Of a DNA stretch of 33,254 bases, positions 7,653 to 16,900 are shown piece by piece (within the stretch, counting starts at the first letter, position 1; each line of letters starts with the position of its first letter). The stretch comes from Bryobacteraceae bacterium (GTDB lineage Bacteria; Acidobacteriota; Terriglobia; Bryobacterales; Bryobacteraceae). A program made the translations under genes and the position numbers. The notes under the pieces were generated by a model that did no database searches, was not told the origin of the DNA, and saw only the letters and a program-made list of their open reading frames with translations. The DNA lies in contig JASHSS010000516.1 in NCBI GenBank assembly GCA_030038565.1, positions 1 through 33,254 of the forward strand, written 5' to 3'.

Positions 7653-8051
7653 ATGAAGCTGTTACTCGCCGCTCTGGCGGTCTCGGCGGCTGCCGTTACC
7701 GCGCAGGACCGTCCCACTCTCATCGCGCAGGACCGACCCGCCGGACTCAAGCACCTGACCGTTCACACGTCGACCAGCCTCCGGCCCGTCGATGTGGCAG
7801 CGCTGGAGATCGTGCGCGACATTCCCTATAACTCCATCGACCACCTGAGGGGGAGCGTCGAGATCAAGACGCCGGTCTGCATCCAGCAGCATGATGCGAC
7901 GAACAGGTCGGATTCAACCAACCAGTGGACCTGCGACGGATTCGTGGTCCTGCACGCCGATCAAGCCGATTTTCACGAGGATTCCGGGCAGATCGAAGCC
8001 AGCGGCAATGTCCGGGTGACCCGCGAGAATTACGTTCACGCCGCACGCTGA
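7653..8051 (+). CDS. Small exported OstA/LptA-like domain protein
   Basis: 132-residue protein with a clear signal peptide (MKLLLAALAVSAAAVTAQ, cleavage near residue 17) and a strong ribosome site GGAGGA 7 bases before ATG 7653. The C-terminal half ends in VLHADQADFHEDSGQIEASG followed by NVRVTREN, the repeat-like pattern of OstA/LptA jelly-roll proteins that carry lipopolysaccharide across the periplasm. It contains about one to two such repeats rather than a full LptA. Two cysteines (76 and 94) bracket a polar segment and could form a disulfide. Just after the predicted cleavage site an AQDRP motif occurs twice, encoded by an 11-base direct repeat (7701 and 7725) with a 24-base period. No lpt genes flank it, so a role in lipopolysaccharide transport is only a guess; periplasmic location is well supported. 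Confidence 0.7.
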   Translation: MKLLLAALAVSAAAVTAQDRPTLIAQDRPAGLKHLTVHTSTSLRPVDVAALEIVRDIPYNSIDHLRGSVEIKTPVCIQQHDATNRSDSTNQWTCDGFVVLHADQADFHEDSGQIEASGNVRVTRENYVHAAR

Positions 8052-8244
8052 CAGACCGCCGGAAAAAACGCCTGCCCCATCCGTCATCCTGGCAATGGGC
8101 GTGCAACGCCTTCCCGCGTGCTTCGATGGAGTGGCGTCTCGCCGTCACTTGCGGGTTTTCCAGGGGCCTCGGATCGTGCCGATTTCTCACACCTGTGTGA
8201 CCCCCGGGCATCACTCGAAATCCGCGGCGATAGCGTCAAACGCT

Positions 8245-8253
8245 TGCTATACT
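8245..8253 (+). promoter_or_regulatory. Extended -10 promoter for the NHL-propeller gene
   Basis: TGC followed by TATACT fits an extended -10 element with five of six consensus bases. Expected transcription start is near 8260, giving a leader of about 40 bases before ATG 8300. No good -35 is seen. The rest of the 248-bp gap 8052-8299 shows nothing else recognisable. Confidence 0.45.
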
Positions 8254-8299
8254 TAGGGGTTAGAACCACAGCGGTAATGGTCTCGAAAATAAATTGCGC

Positions 8300-11089
8300 A
8301 TGAAGTGCATCTCCGTAATCCTGCTTTATACGGCGGTCTCGTCTGCTCAGATCGCCAACTTTACCACCGGTCAGGCGGCTCGCCTGGTGATCGGGCAGAC
8401 TACTTTTACCAGCCAGAACACCAACTCCAGCGACTCGGTGATCGGAGCGCCCTCCGGTGTGGCCTATGGCGGCAACACGCTCTTCGTGGCGGATTCCAAC
8501 CTGATTGGCGCGCTTCCCTCCAACAACCGCGTGCTGGTTTATTCGAACCTTTCCTCCATGCTGCCCGCTCCGACCGCGGCACTGCAATACAACAGCAAGT
8601 GCCCGGTGTGCGTGGGGACGGCCACGGTGGTTCTGGGCCAGCCGAATTTTCTCAGCACAGTCCAACCGCTCACCGCCACCCAGAACAACCTGAGCGCGCC
8701 TACGGCCATCGCCTCCGATGGCGTGCATGTGGCCGTGGCCGACACCAATAACAACCGCGTGTTGATCTGGAATCGCATTCCGACGGTAAACGATCAGCCC
8801 GCCGACGTGGTGTTGGGGCAACCCAACTTCATCAGCAACACGGTCCTCGCTCCCAGCGCCAGTTCCCTGCGCGGGCCGCAGGGCGTGTGGATCCAGAACG
8901 GCAAGCTGTATATCGCGGACACGCAGAATAACCGCATCCTAGTCTGGAACCAGATACCGACCGCTAACAACGCTCCCGCCAACCTGGTGCTGGGCCAGCC
9001 CAATTTCACCACGGTCTCCAACCCTGGGCTTACCTCGGTGTGTTGTACGACCGGCGGAACGATCGAATTGATCAACGGCGCCAGTGCCAATACCATGTTC
9101 AACCCGGTGTCGGTAACCACCGACGGCACGCATTTGTTTGTCGCCGACCTGGGTTATAACCGGATCCTGATCTGGAACTCTCTGCCGACCAAGAACCAAC
9201 AGCCCGCCGATACCGAAATTGGCCAGGTGGACATGAACGGCGCGATCCCCGATAACGGTTACACCGTTCCCGCCGACCTTTCGCCCGGGGTTGCCAATAC
9301 CAATGGCATCGAGTTCCCCGTCATGTGCACCGTATCGGATGGGGTGGATTCGAACGGCTACGCAACCTATCCCGCCGTCTGCAATTCGACTTTGAGTTTC
9401 CCGCGGTTCGCGCTGGCCGTCGGCAACTCGCTGGCGGTGGCCGACAGCGGCAACGACCGCGTCCTGATCTACAACACGATTCCCACCAGCAACGCGGCTT
9501 CCGCCGACACGATCCTCGGCGAGATCGGCGGCGAGGTGGACCAGGCGACGGACGCCGTCGATTCCATGAGCACGCCCGGCCAGATGGCGTGGGACGGAAC
9601 TAATCTTTATGTGACCGATACCTACAACCGGCGCGTGAACGTCTATACCCTGGCCACTACCATTCTGCCCTACCAGGCGGTGCGCAACGCCGCCAACCTG
9701 AACATTACGGCTTCCGCCACGGTCACCATCGGGGGCACGATTGCCTCGGGGAACGTCATCACCATCACCATCGACAACGTCAACTACAACTACACGGTGA
9801 CGGCCACCGACACGCTGGACGATGTGGTCATCGGGCTGACGCAGGCGATCCAGCAAACCAATGGGGGCGTGGGCGATCCGAACGTGATGGTCACCGCCAA
9901 CATTCTCACCGGGACTACCGATCCCGAGCAGGTGGTCCTCACCTCCCTGATCCCAGGGGTGCTGGGCAACAACGTCACCGTCTCCGCCTCGACCTCTTCG
10001 GGATCCACCGTCACGGCCTCCGCCAGCGGGGCGAATCTGACCGGCGGCGGCGACGCCGCGAACCTGGCTCCCGGAACGGTTGCGTCCATCCTCGCCAATC
10101 CCGGCACGACGCTTACCGACCAGACGGCTACCGCCAATCCCAGCCAGGGGCCGCTGCCCACGACGCTGGGCGGCGTATCGGTTTACTTCAACGGGATTCC
10201 CTCACCGATCTACAGCGTATCTCCCACCATGATCGACGCCCAGATTCCGTGGGAGGTCAACGACACCACCAGCATCAACGCCTACGTGCGGGCGGTGCTC
10301 GGCAATGGCACCATCGCCACCACTACCCCCGTGGCCGTCACCGTCGTGCCTGCCAACCCCGGCATTTACACGCAGGCGGGGAGCAACCCACCGCAGGGGC
10401 TGGTGTACCACGCCTCCAGCCACGCCACGGGACTGGTCTCTGTGGACGGCAGCGTGAACCCGAGCGATGTCGCCACGATCATGATTCGGGATCGCACTTA
10501 CAATTACACCGTGCAGGCGGGCGACACGCTGGACAGCATCCGCGATAACCTGATCGTGCTGCTGAACCAGGATCCGGAGGTGAGCGCCGTGGCGGCCGGT
10601 GTGTTCGACCGCATCATCATCACCGCCCTGGTGGCGGGGCCGGCCGGCGACAACATTCCCATCCAGGCAACCGCCTCGAGCGGCGCCGACGTGGTGATGA
10701 CGGCCTTCACCCAACAGACTTGCTGCGCCAATGTGGCGGGAGCCCTGGTGACCAACGAAAACCCCGCCCTGCCCAACGAATTTGTCTACCTGATCGCCAC
10801 CGGGCTGGGGCTGCCGGTGTTGACGGACGTGAATTCGCCCCTGATTGTGACTGGCGTGCCTTATCCCGCCAGCGGTCCAGTCACCGCGCCGGCGCAATCC
10901 TTGAACTCGATTGCGTCGGGATCCACCGCCGACGTGCTTCAATCGACCCTGATGCCCGGCGGCGTGGGCACCTTCATCGTGCTGTTACATCTCAACGGCA
11001 GTATTGCCACTAATCAGACCACATCGCTAACCATCGCGCAGAATACGTACGTCAGTAACATCGTGTATTTCCCGGTAGTGGCGCAATAA
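8300..11089 (+). CDS. Exported NHL-type beta-propeller protein with TIGR03437 C-terminal domain
   Basis: 929-residue secreted protein. A short signal peptide (MKCISVILLYTAVSSAQ) precedes about six propeller blades marked by VIGQTTF, VLGQPNF (three times), EIGQVDM and ILGEIGG, each associated with a V/I-AD...NNRVL(I/V)WN strand pair; such blades form NHL/SBBP-type protein- or ligand-binding propellers. From about residue 630 the pattern LGGVSVYFNGIPSPIYSVSP with IDAQIPWEV is the Solibacter C-terminal domain TIGR03437, which resumes later at YLIATGLG and ends in VYFPVVAQ. A roughly 100-residue domain starting near IDNVNYNYTVTATDTLDDV occurs just before TIGR03437, and a second copy (RDRTYNYTVQAGDTLDSIR) is inserted inside it. 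ATG 8300 has no clear ribosome site. Function unknown; surface or periplasmic binding is inferred. Confidence 0.82.
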   Translation: MKCISVILLYTAVSSAQIANFTTGQAARLVIGQTTFTSQNTNSSDSVIGAPSGVAYGGNTLFVADSNLIGALPSNNRVLVYSNLSSMLPAPTAALQYNSKCPVCVGTATVVLGQPNFLSTVQPLTATQNNLSAPTAIASDGVHVAVADTNNNRVLIWNRIPTVNDQPADVVLGQPNFISNTVLAPSASSLRGPQGVWIQNGKLYIADTQNNRILVWNQIPTANNAPANLVLGQPNFTTVSNPGLTSVCCTTGGTIELINGASANTMFNPVSVTTDGTHLFVADLGYNRILIWNSLPTKNQQPADTEIGQVDMNGAIPDNGYTVPADLSPGVANTNGIEFPVMCTVSDGVDSNGYATYPAVCNSTLSFPRFALAVGNSLAVADSGNDRVLIYNTIPTSNAASADTILGEIGGEVDQATDAVDSMSTPGQMAWDGTNLYVTDTYNRRVNVYTLATTILPYQAVRNAANLNITASATVTIGGTIASGNVITITIDNVNYNYTVTATDTLDDVVIGLTQAIQQTNGGVGDPNVMVTANILTGTTDPEQVVLTSLIPGVLGNNVTVSASTSSGSTVTASASGANLTGGGDAANLAPGTVASILANPGTTLTDQTATANPSQGPLPTTLGGVSVYFNGIPSPIYSVSPTMIDAQIPWEVNDTTSINAYVRAVLGNGTIATTTPVAVTVVPANPGIYTQAGSNPPQGLVYHASSHATGLVSVDGSVNPSDVATIMIRDRTYNYTVQAGDTLDSIRDNLIVLLNQDPEVSAVAAGVFDRIIITALVAGPAGDNIPIQATASSGADVVMTAFTQQTCCANVAGALVTNENPALPNEFVYLIATGLGLPVLTDVNSPLIVTGVPYPASGPVTAPAQSLNSIASGSTADVLQSTLMPGGVGTFIVLLHLNGSIATNQTTSLTIAQNTYVSNIVYFPVVAQ
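9706..10710 (+). repeat. Two copies of an intragenic domain (about 9706-10050 and 10420-10710)
   Basis: Within the propeller protein two segments of about 100 codons share the pattern ITI-D-x-x-YNYTV-x-A-x-DTLD, then ITAL/LTSL...G-x-x-G-D/N-N, then an SSGS/SSGA turn. Copy 1 lies between the propeller and the TIGR03437 domain; copy 2 interrupts TIGR03437. Divergence between copies is high, so the duplication is old. Confidence 0.6.
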
Positions 11090-11158
11090 GCGGAAGGCGG
11101 GTTCCGGGGCAAGTTGGCGGGCTTGCTGAAGACCGTCCCACTGGTCGGCCTCTACGCT

Positions 11159-11911
11159 CTACTCAGGTCTTCTCCGTGCTTCCTGGGTCAAGGGGGCGCG
11201 CCCTCCGTGTCTCCCTGGTGAGGACGGCGCCGCCTCCACCATGCGCAGCCGCAAGTCCCGCAAGTCGCGCAGCAGAAAGTCGGGGCCGGTGGCGGCCAGT
11301 TGCGCGGCGGGAGTGAGGCCGGTGGCCACCGCGATGGCGCGGGAGTGGCTGCCATGGGCGGCGGCTACATCGGCCGGCGAATCGCCGATCAGCGAAACCG
11401 GGGTTCCGCGCTCGATCCACCCTTCGCGGCGCGCCTGCCGGATCGCCAGTTTGGCCAGGCCGGTGCGCGTGGCGGCCATCTCTCCAAAGGCTCCGAACCG
11501 GAAATAGCGGCCGAGCCCGGCGCGCGCCAGTTTGCGCCAGCCGATGCGCGTCAGGTTGCCGGTGACCAGGCCCAGCAGAATGCCGCGGCGGGTGAGTCGC
11601 TCGACGAGCGGCGCGACGCCCGGGCAGCGCCGATCCTCCAGCGCCGGGCAAACGCGCAGGTAATAGCGCTCGGCGGCGGGCTGGATTTCCGGCAGGGCAC
11701 GGCGGATCTCGGCGGCCGAAGCGCCCGCCCGCCGCATCATGATGGCGAGGATGTCCGGATCGAGCATGCCCTGCACCGGAATGCCGTCGGTGGTGGATTC
11801 GAGGCCCGTGACGCGGCGCACGCCATACACCAGGGCGTCGCGATGATGCGGCCCGGCGCGCCGCACCAGGGTCCCGTCAATATCGAACAGCACCAGCGCT
11901 CTGTAGCTCAA
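11159..11911 (-). CDS. HAD-superfamily phosphatase (phosphoglycolate-phosphatase-like)
   Basis: 250-residue cytoplasmic hydrolase of the haloacid dehalogenase superfamily. Motif I is LFDIDGTL with nucleophile Asp10 and acid/base Asp12; motif II is GLVTGN; a Lys in GLAKLAI is the likely motif III; motif IV is LIGDSPADVAAA with the Mg-binding acids. A helical cap lies between motifs I and II (residues about 20-100), as in subclass I phosphatases. The last 25 residues are Arg/Pro-rich and unlike the family. It is convergent with the propeller gene and starts only 29 bases from the divergent aguB start, so their promoters must overlap. Substrate unknown. Confidence 0.85.
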   Translation of the reverse strand: MSYRALVLFDIDGTLVRRAGPHHRDALVYGVRRVTGLESTTDGIPVQGMLDPDILAIMMRRAGASAAEIRRALPEIQPAAERYYLRVCPALEDRRCPGVAPLVERLTRRGILLGLVTGNLTRIGWRKLARAGLGRYFRFGAFGEMAATRTGLAKLAIRQARREGWIERGTPVSLIGDSPADVAAAHGSHSRAIAVATGLTPAAQLAATGPDFLLRDLRDLRLRMVEAAPSSPGRHGGRAPLTQEARRRPE

Positions 11912-11928
11912 AGAAAATGATACGCCGG

Positions 11929-11934
11929 TACAAT
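11929..11934 (+). promoter_or_regulatory. -10-like TACAAT six bases before the aguB GTG start
   Basis: TACAAT (five of six consensus bases) is followed by GGGTTT and GTG at 11941. Only 29 bases separate the divergent HAD and aguB start codons, leaving almost no room for a 5' leader, and there is no Shine-Dalgarno sequence. This is the clearest leaderless candidate in the window. Confidence 0.5.
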
Positions 11935-11940
11935 GGGTTT

Positions 11941-12822
11941 GTGCACCAAAGCAAATTCCGCATCGGGCTCGTCCAGATGGCCTGCTCGCCCGATCCGGCC
12001 GAGAATCTTGCCAAAGCCGAGTGGCGCATCCGCGAGGCGGCGGGCAGAAGCGCTCAGATCGTGTGCGTGCAGGAACTGTTCCGCTCGCAATATTTCTGCC
12101 GCGAGGAAAAGACTGAGTGGTTCGACCTGGCCGAACCCATCCCCGGCCCCACCAGCGAGAGCTTCGCGCGCCTGGCGGCCGAACTGTCCATCGTGATTGT
12201 GGGCTCCGTCTTCGAGCGCCGAGCCGCGGGCGTGTATCATAACACCGCGCTGGTTTTCGACGCCGACGGCAGCCTGCTGGGCCGGTATCGCAAGATGCAC
12301 ATCCCCGATGACCCGCTGTACTTCGAGAAGTATTACTTCACCCCCGGGGACCTGGGCTTCCGCGTGTTCGATACGCGCTACGCGCGGGTGGCCCCGCTGG
12401 TCTGCTGGGATCAATGGTATCCGGAAGCCGCGCGCCTGGCCACGCTTTCCGGCGCGCAGGTTCTGTTCTATCCCACGGCCATCGGTTGGCACCCCGCGGA
12501 GAAGGCCGAATTCGGCACGGCGCAGCAGGATGCCTGGCGCACCATCCAGCGCGCCCACGCCATCGCCAACGGCCTGTACGTGGCGGCGGTCAATCGCGTG
12601 GGCTATGAGGGACCGCCCGAGCACGGCCTGGAATTCTGGGGCGGGTCGTTCGTCGCCGATCCGTTCGGGCGCGTGCTGGCCGAGGCTTCCCCCGCGGGCG
12701 AAGATACACTCGTCGTGGAATGCGACCCGCGCCAGATTGAAGAGGTACGGCGCAACTGGCCCTTCCTGCGCGATCGCCGCATCGACGCCTACGCCGCCAT
12801 CACCAGCAGGGTAATCGATTGA
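11941..12822 (+). CDS. aguB: N-carbamoylputrescine amidase
   Basis: Carbon-nitrogen hydrolase (nitrilase superfamily) that converts N-carbamoylputrescine to putrescine, CO2 and ammonia. The 293-residue protein has the catalytic triad Glu45 (CVQELF), Lys118 (GRYRKMHIPDD) and Cys155 (APLVCWDQWYPEAAR), and blocks characteristic of plant and bacterial AguB (FEKYYFTPGDLGFRVF, YPTAIGWHP, ANGLYVAAVNRVG, FWGGSFVADPFG). GTG 11941 was taken as the start because the family begins close to FRIGLVQM; ATG 11917 is an in-frame alternative. It overlaps the agmatine deiminase gene by TTGA, so the two consecutive steps agmatine to N-carbamoylputrescine to putrescine are co-expressed. Confidence 0.93.
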   Translation: MHQSKFRIGLVQMACSPDPAENLAKAEWRIREAAGRSAQIVCVQELFRSQYFCREEKTEWFDLAEPIPGPTSESFARLAAELSIVIVGSVFERRAAGVYHNTALVFDADGSLLGRYRKMHIPDDPLYFEKYYFTPGDLGFRVFDTRYARVAPLVCWDQWYPEAARLATLSGAQVLFYPTAIGWHPAEKAEFGTAQQDAWRTIQRAHAIANGLYVAAVNRVGYEGPPEHGLEFWGGSFVADPFGRVLAEASPAGEDTLVVECDPRQIEEVRRNWPFLRDRRIDAYAAITSRVID

Positions 12823-13925
12823 ATTCCGCCACTCCGCTCCGGGGCGGCTTCCGCATGCCCGCCGAGTGGGAGCCGCACGAGGCTACCTGGATCGCCTGGC
12901 CGCACAATCGCCAGGATTGGCCCGGCCGGTTCACGCCGATTCCCTGGGTGTACGGCGAAATCGTGCGCAAACTGAGCGCCGTGGAGCGGGTGCGCATCCT
13001 GGTGGAGGGCCCCGCGCTGGAAGCCCAGGCGCGCAACGTGCTGCGCAAGGTAGGCGCCAGGATGGAGGCGGTGGAGTTCCTCACCTGCCCCACCAACCGC
13101 GGATGGGTGCGCGATTACGGGCCGCTATTCGTCAAGAACCGGCGCGGCCAGACCGGTCTTACGGCGTGGCGCTTCAACGCCTGGGCCAAATACGACGATT
13201 GGAATCACGATGCGGCCGTGCCCGCCTTTCTGGCCGCGAAACTGGGCCCGCCGGCGTGGCAAACGGGAATGGTGCTCGAAGGTGGCAGCATCGACGTCAA
13301 CGGCGCCGGACTTCTGATGACCACCGAAGAGTGCCTGCTTAGCCCGGTACAGGCGCGCAACCCGGGGATGAGCCGCGCCGCCATCGAAAAGAAGCTGCGC
13401 GCGTTCCTCGGCGCCGGGCGGGTGCTGTGGCTGCGCAAGGGGATCGCGGGCGACGATACGCACGGCCACGTGGACGACCTGGCGCGCTTTGTGGGACCGG
13501 AGACGGTGTTGCTCGCCACCGAGCGGGACCGCTCCGACCTCAATTACGAACCGCTGCGGGAAAACGCCGCGCTGGTGCGCGAGGCCGGCCTGCGCGTGGT
13601 TCCCCTGCCTATGCCGCAGCCGCTGTGGTTCAGCGGCAGGAGGCTACCGGCCAGCTACGCGAATTTCTACGTGGCCAACCAAACCGTGCTGGTCCCCACA
13701 TTCAACGATCCCGCCGATCGGCAGGCGCTTGGCGTGCTGGCGCGCGTCTTTCCCGGCCGCACCGTCACCGGAATCGATTGCACCGCGCTGATCTGGGGCT
13801 TGGGCGCGCTGCACTGCATGACGCAGCAGCAGCCTGCCGCTTCCGCCGGGTCCTCCGGGCCCACTGGCGCGCAACCCGCGCCGCCGCAGCCGCTTGCACC
13901 GCGCCCGAAGCGCGTGTTGTATTGA
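12819..13925 (+). CDS. aguA: Agmatine deiminase
   Basis: Agmatine deiminase of the peptidyl-arginine-deiminase-like family, giving N-carbamoylputrescine and ammonia. In 368 residues it shows the N-terminal RMPAEWEPHEATWIAWPHN, the substrate-binding TNRGWVRDYGP, LEGGSIDVNG, catalytic THGHVDD (His217) and nucleophile Cys333 in GALHCMTQQQP. The start is TTG 12819, within the TTGA overlap with aguB; AGCAGGG lies about 8 bases upstream, inside aguB. The protein continues for 35 residues past the nucleophile, with a Pro/Ala-rich tail that most family members lack. Downstream the large glycosyltransferase gene follows within 15 bases, so all three genes probably share a transcript. Confidence 0.94.
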   Translation: MNSATPLRGGFRMPAEWEPHEATWIAWPHNRQDWPGRFTPIPWVYGEIVRKLSAVERVRILVEGPALEAQARNVLRKVGARMEAVEFLTCPTNRGWVRDYGPLFVKNRRGQTGLTAWRFNAWAKYDDWNHDAAVPAFLAAKLGPPAWQTGMVLEGGSIDVNGAGLLMTTEECLLSPVQARNPGMSRAAIEKKLRAFLGAGRVLWLRKGIAGDDTHGHVDDLARFVGPETVLLATERDRSDLNYEPLRENAALVREAGLRVVPLPMPQPLWFSGRRLPASYANFYVANQTVLVPTFNDPADRQALGVLARVFPGRTVTGIDCTALIWGLGALHCMTQQQPAASAGSSGPTGAQPAPPQPLAPRPKRVLY

Positions 13926-13939
13926 AGAATGCGTCCCCG

Positions 13940-16900
13940 ATGACAAGCGAAACTTCCGTTCGGCTGGCGGTCATCATTCCTGCCTACTGCCCCTCCACGA
14001 GCCTGGTGGGGCTGGTCCGTACGCTCAGCGCCCGGCCGTTCGCCGCCATCGTAGTGGTGGATGACGGCAGCGGCGCGGCTTACCGCGAGATTTTCGACCA
14101 GGTGGCGGCCTTTCCGAAGGTCCGGCTGCTGCGCCACGCAGTGAACCTGGGCAAAGGCGCGGCGCTCAAGGCAGCCTTCAATTACGCCCTGTGCCAGTTC
14201 CCCGCCCTGATCGGCGTGGTGACCGCCGATGCCGACGGGCAGCACCATCCGGAAGATATCGAAAGCGTGGCCGCCTCTCTGGAGGCCCATCCGGACACAC
14301 TGGTGCTCGGCTCGCGGGCTTTCTCGGGCGACGTTCCGCTGCGCAGCCGCATCGGTAACGTGGCCACCCGCGGCATCGTGCACATGCTGTTGGGCAGGCG
14401 CATCAGCGACACGCAAACCGGTCTGCGCGGCATCCCGGCCGGTCTCCTGCCGCACCTCCTGCGCATCGAAGCGCGCGGCTACGAGTTCGAGCTGGAGATG
14501 CTGATCGCCGCCCACCGCCTGGCGATTCCGCTTCTCGAGGAGCCCATCCGCACCATCTACGAATCCGGCAATGCGTCCTCGCATTTCAACCCGGTGATCG
14601 ACTCGATGAAGATCTACTTCGTCCTGCTGCGCTTCGGAACGGTCGCGTTCCTGACGGCCGCGCTGGACAACCTGGTCTACATCCTGGTGTATCACCGCCT
14701 GGGCCACGTGCTGCCCTCGCAGGTCCTGGGCCGGCTGGTTTCGGTTTGCTTCAACTACACCGCGGTGCGCCGCTCGGTATTCGTTTCGCACGCGCAGCAC
14801 AAAGCCGCGCTGCCCAAGTACCTCCTGCTGGTTTTGGCCAGCGGCAGCGCCAGCTACGCCGGCATCGAGTTTCTCTCTTCGCGCTTCGGTGTTTCGGCGG
14901 TCTCCGCCAAGCTCGGGATGGAGACGGCTCTTTTCTTCCTGAACTTCGCCGTGCAGCGGCTGTTCATCTTCAGGAGCGAAAGCGCCGAGAGCGAGCGGCG
15001 CACGGTTTCGCCGGTGGTGTTTTCGCTGGCCGCTGCGGCGGTCCTGGCCGTCGTTGCGCTCCTGGAAGTATACGGTTTCTCGACCGCCCATCTATTCGCG
15101 CAGGAGATCTGGAATCCGGTGGGTTTCTCGCGCTTTCTGCGGTATGGCGGGGCCTTTCTCTCGCTGGCGCTGCCGCTCGCGCTGATGGCGCCCTGGACGC
15201 TCGCCATGGCATTCACGGTGCTGCTGCTGGGCCTGACGGCGTTTGCGCTGGGGCCTCTGCCGCTGCTGGCCACGGCGTTTTTGCTGATCTCCGCATGCGC
15301 CCTGGGACGCCTGATGATGGACCGCGGCGGGTCCTCCGAATCGGGCCCTCTATCCGGCTCCGACGACGTGTTGGCCACGCTGGTGGGGCTGTCCCTCTAC
15401 ATGCTGTTGATGTACGTCGTGGCGCGCCTGCCGGTGAATTACCCGGCAGTGTGGGCCGCCATCCTGGCGCTGCCCCTGCTGGCCGATTTCCGCGGCGTGC
15501 TGGCGCGGCTCCGCCAGTGGACCCGCGCCATCGCCGGCATGGAATTGCGCGGGCCCGGCGAGCGCGCCGCGTTTGTGCTGCTGGCTTTCGTCCTGGGAGC
15601 GCACTGGTTGGTGGTTCTGAAGCCGGAAGTGGGCGCGGATGCGCTGGCCACTCACCTGGCCGTTCCCTTCGATATCGCCGCCAACCACGCCATGACGTTC
15701 GAGCCGGCCCGTTTCATCTGGTCGGTGATGCCCATGGGCGCCGATTTCACTTACGCGATCACCAGCCTGTTGGGAGGCGAGTTCGCCGCGCGCCTGCTGG
15801 ATTTCGCCATGCTGCTGGCGCTGCTGGCCTTGCTCTACCGCGCCGCCCGCCGTTTCACCGGGCCGGCTCTTGCCTTGCTGCTCGCGGCCCTCTTCGCCAC
15901 CACCCCCATGGTGCAACTGGTGACCGGATCGTTGTTCATCGAAAACACCCAGGCCGTGCTGGTGCTGGGCATGCTGGCGGCGCTGTGGCGCTTCGACGAT
16001 ACGGCGCTCCGCCGCTACCTGAATATCGCCATGCTGCTCGGCGGCGCCGCGGTAGCCACCAAATTCGGAAGCCTGATTTTCGTGCTGGTGGCCCTCCCTT
16101 TTGCCGCCGCGATGATGGTTGAACACCGCAAGGCCCTGGGCGCCCGCCCTGCCGCCGCCATCGCCGTAGCGGCCCTGTTGCTGCTGGCCGCCGCCCTGCC
16201 GCCTTACGCCATCGCCTACGCCAAGACTGGCAATCCGCTATTCCCATTCCTCAACCCGCAAATCCACTCGCCACTGCTGGACCGCAGTGCGGTGGTTCAG
16301 GACTACCGCTTTCTCCAGCCGCTTTCCTGGGGAACGCTTTACAACCTGACCTTCGCGACCACCAGGTACTACGAGGGCCAGAATGGCTCGTTTGGTTTTC
16401 AATACCTGCTGCTGGCGCCGCTGGCCCTGCTGGGCCTGGCGATGGCGGGCACCCGCCCCGCACGCAGCGCCGCGGTGGTGGCTTGGGCCGCATCCATCGC
16501 GGTGCTCCTCTCCACCCCCAACGCACGCTACCTGTATCCGGCGCTGGCGCTGCTGATGGTCCCGGCGGCGGCGGTGCTGGGCTGGATGCGGGCCGGCCAC
16601 CGCTGGATGGCGCGCGCGGCCATCGGCGCTATCCTGGCATGCACCGGGCTGAACCTCTATTTCCTGCCTTCGGCGAGTTACTACCACAAGGATTTCTGCC
16701 TGCGCTCGCCTTTCTCCGCGCTGGAACGTCAGCGCTACCTGCACGAGGCCGCTCCCGTCCGCGAAGTCATCGACTGGTTCGACCGCTCGCACCCCAAAGC
16801 CGGCGTGATGCTCACCGACGATTGCACCATCGCCGGCCTCACCGGAGATGTTTACGAGAATCACTGGCACCAATACAACACCTGGGAGCGTCTTTCCCGC

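Noticed and set aside
13667-15091. 474-codon minus-strand frame within the glycosyltransferase gene
   Set aside because: Gln/Arg/Gly-rich shadow of the GT2-GtrA region; no motif or ribosome site.
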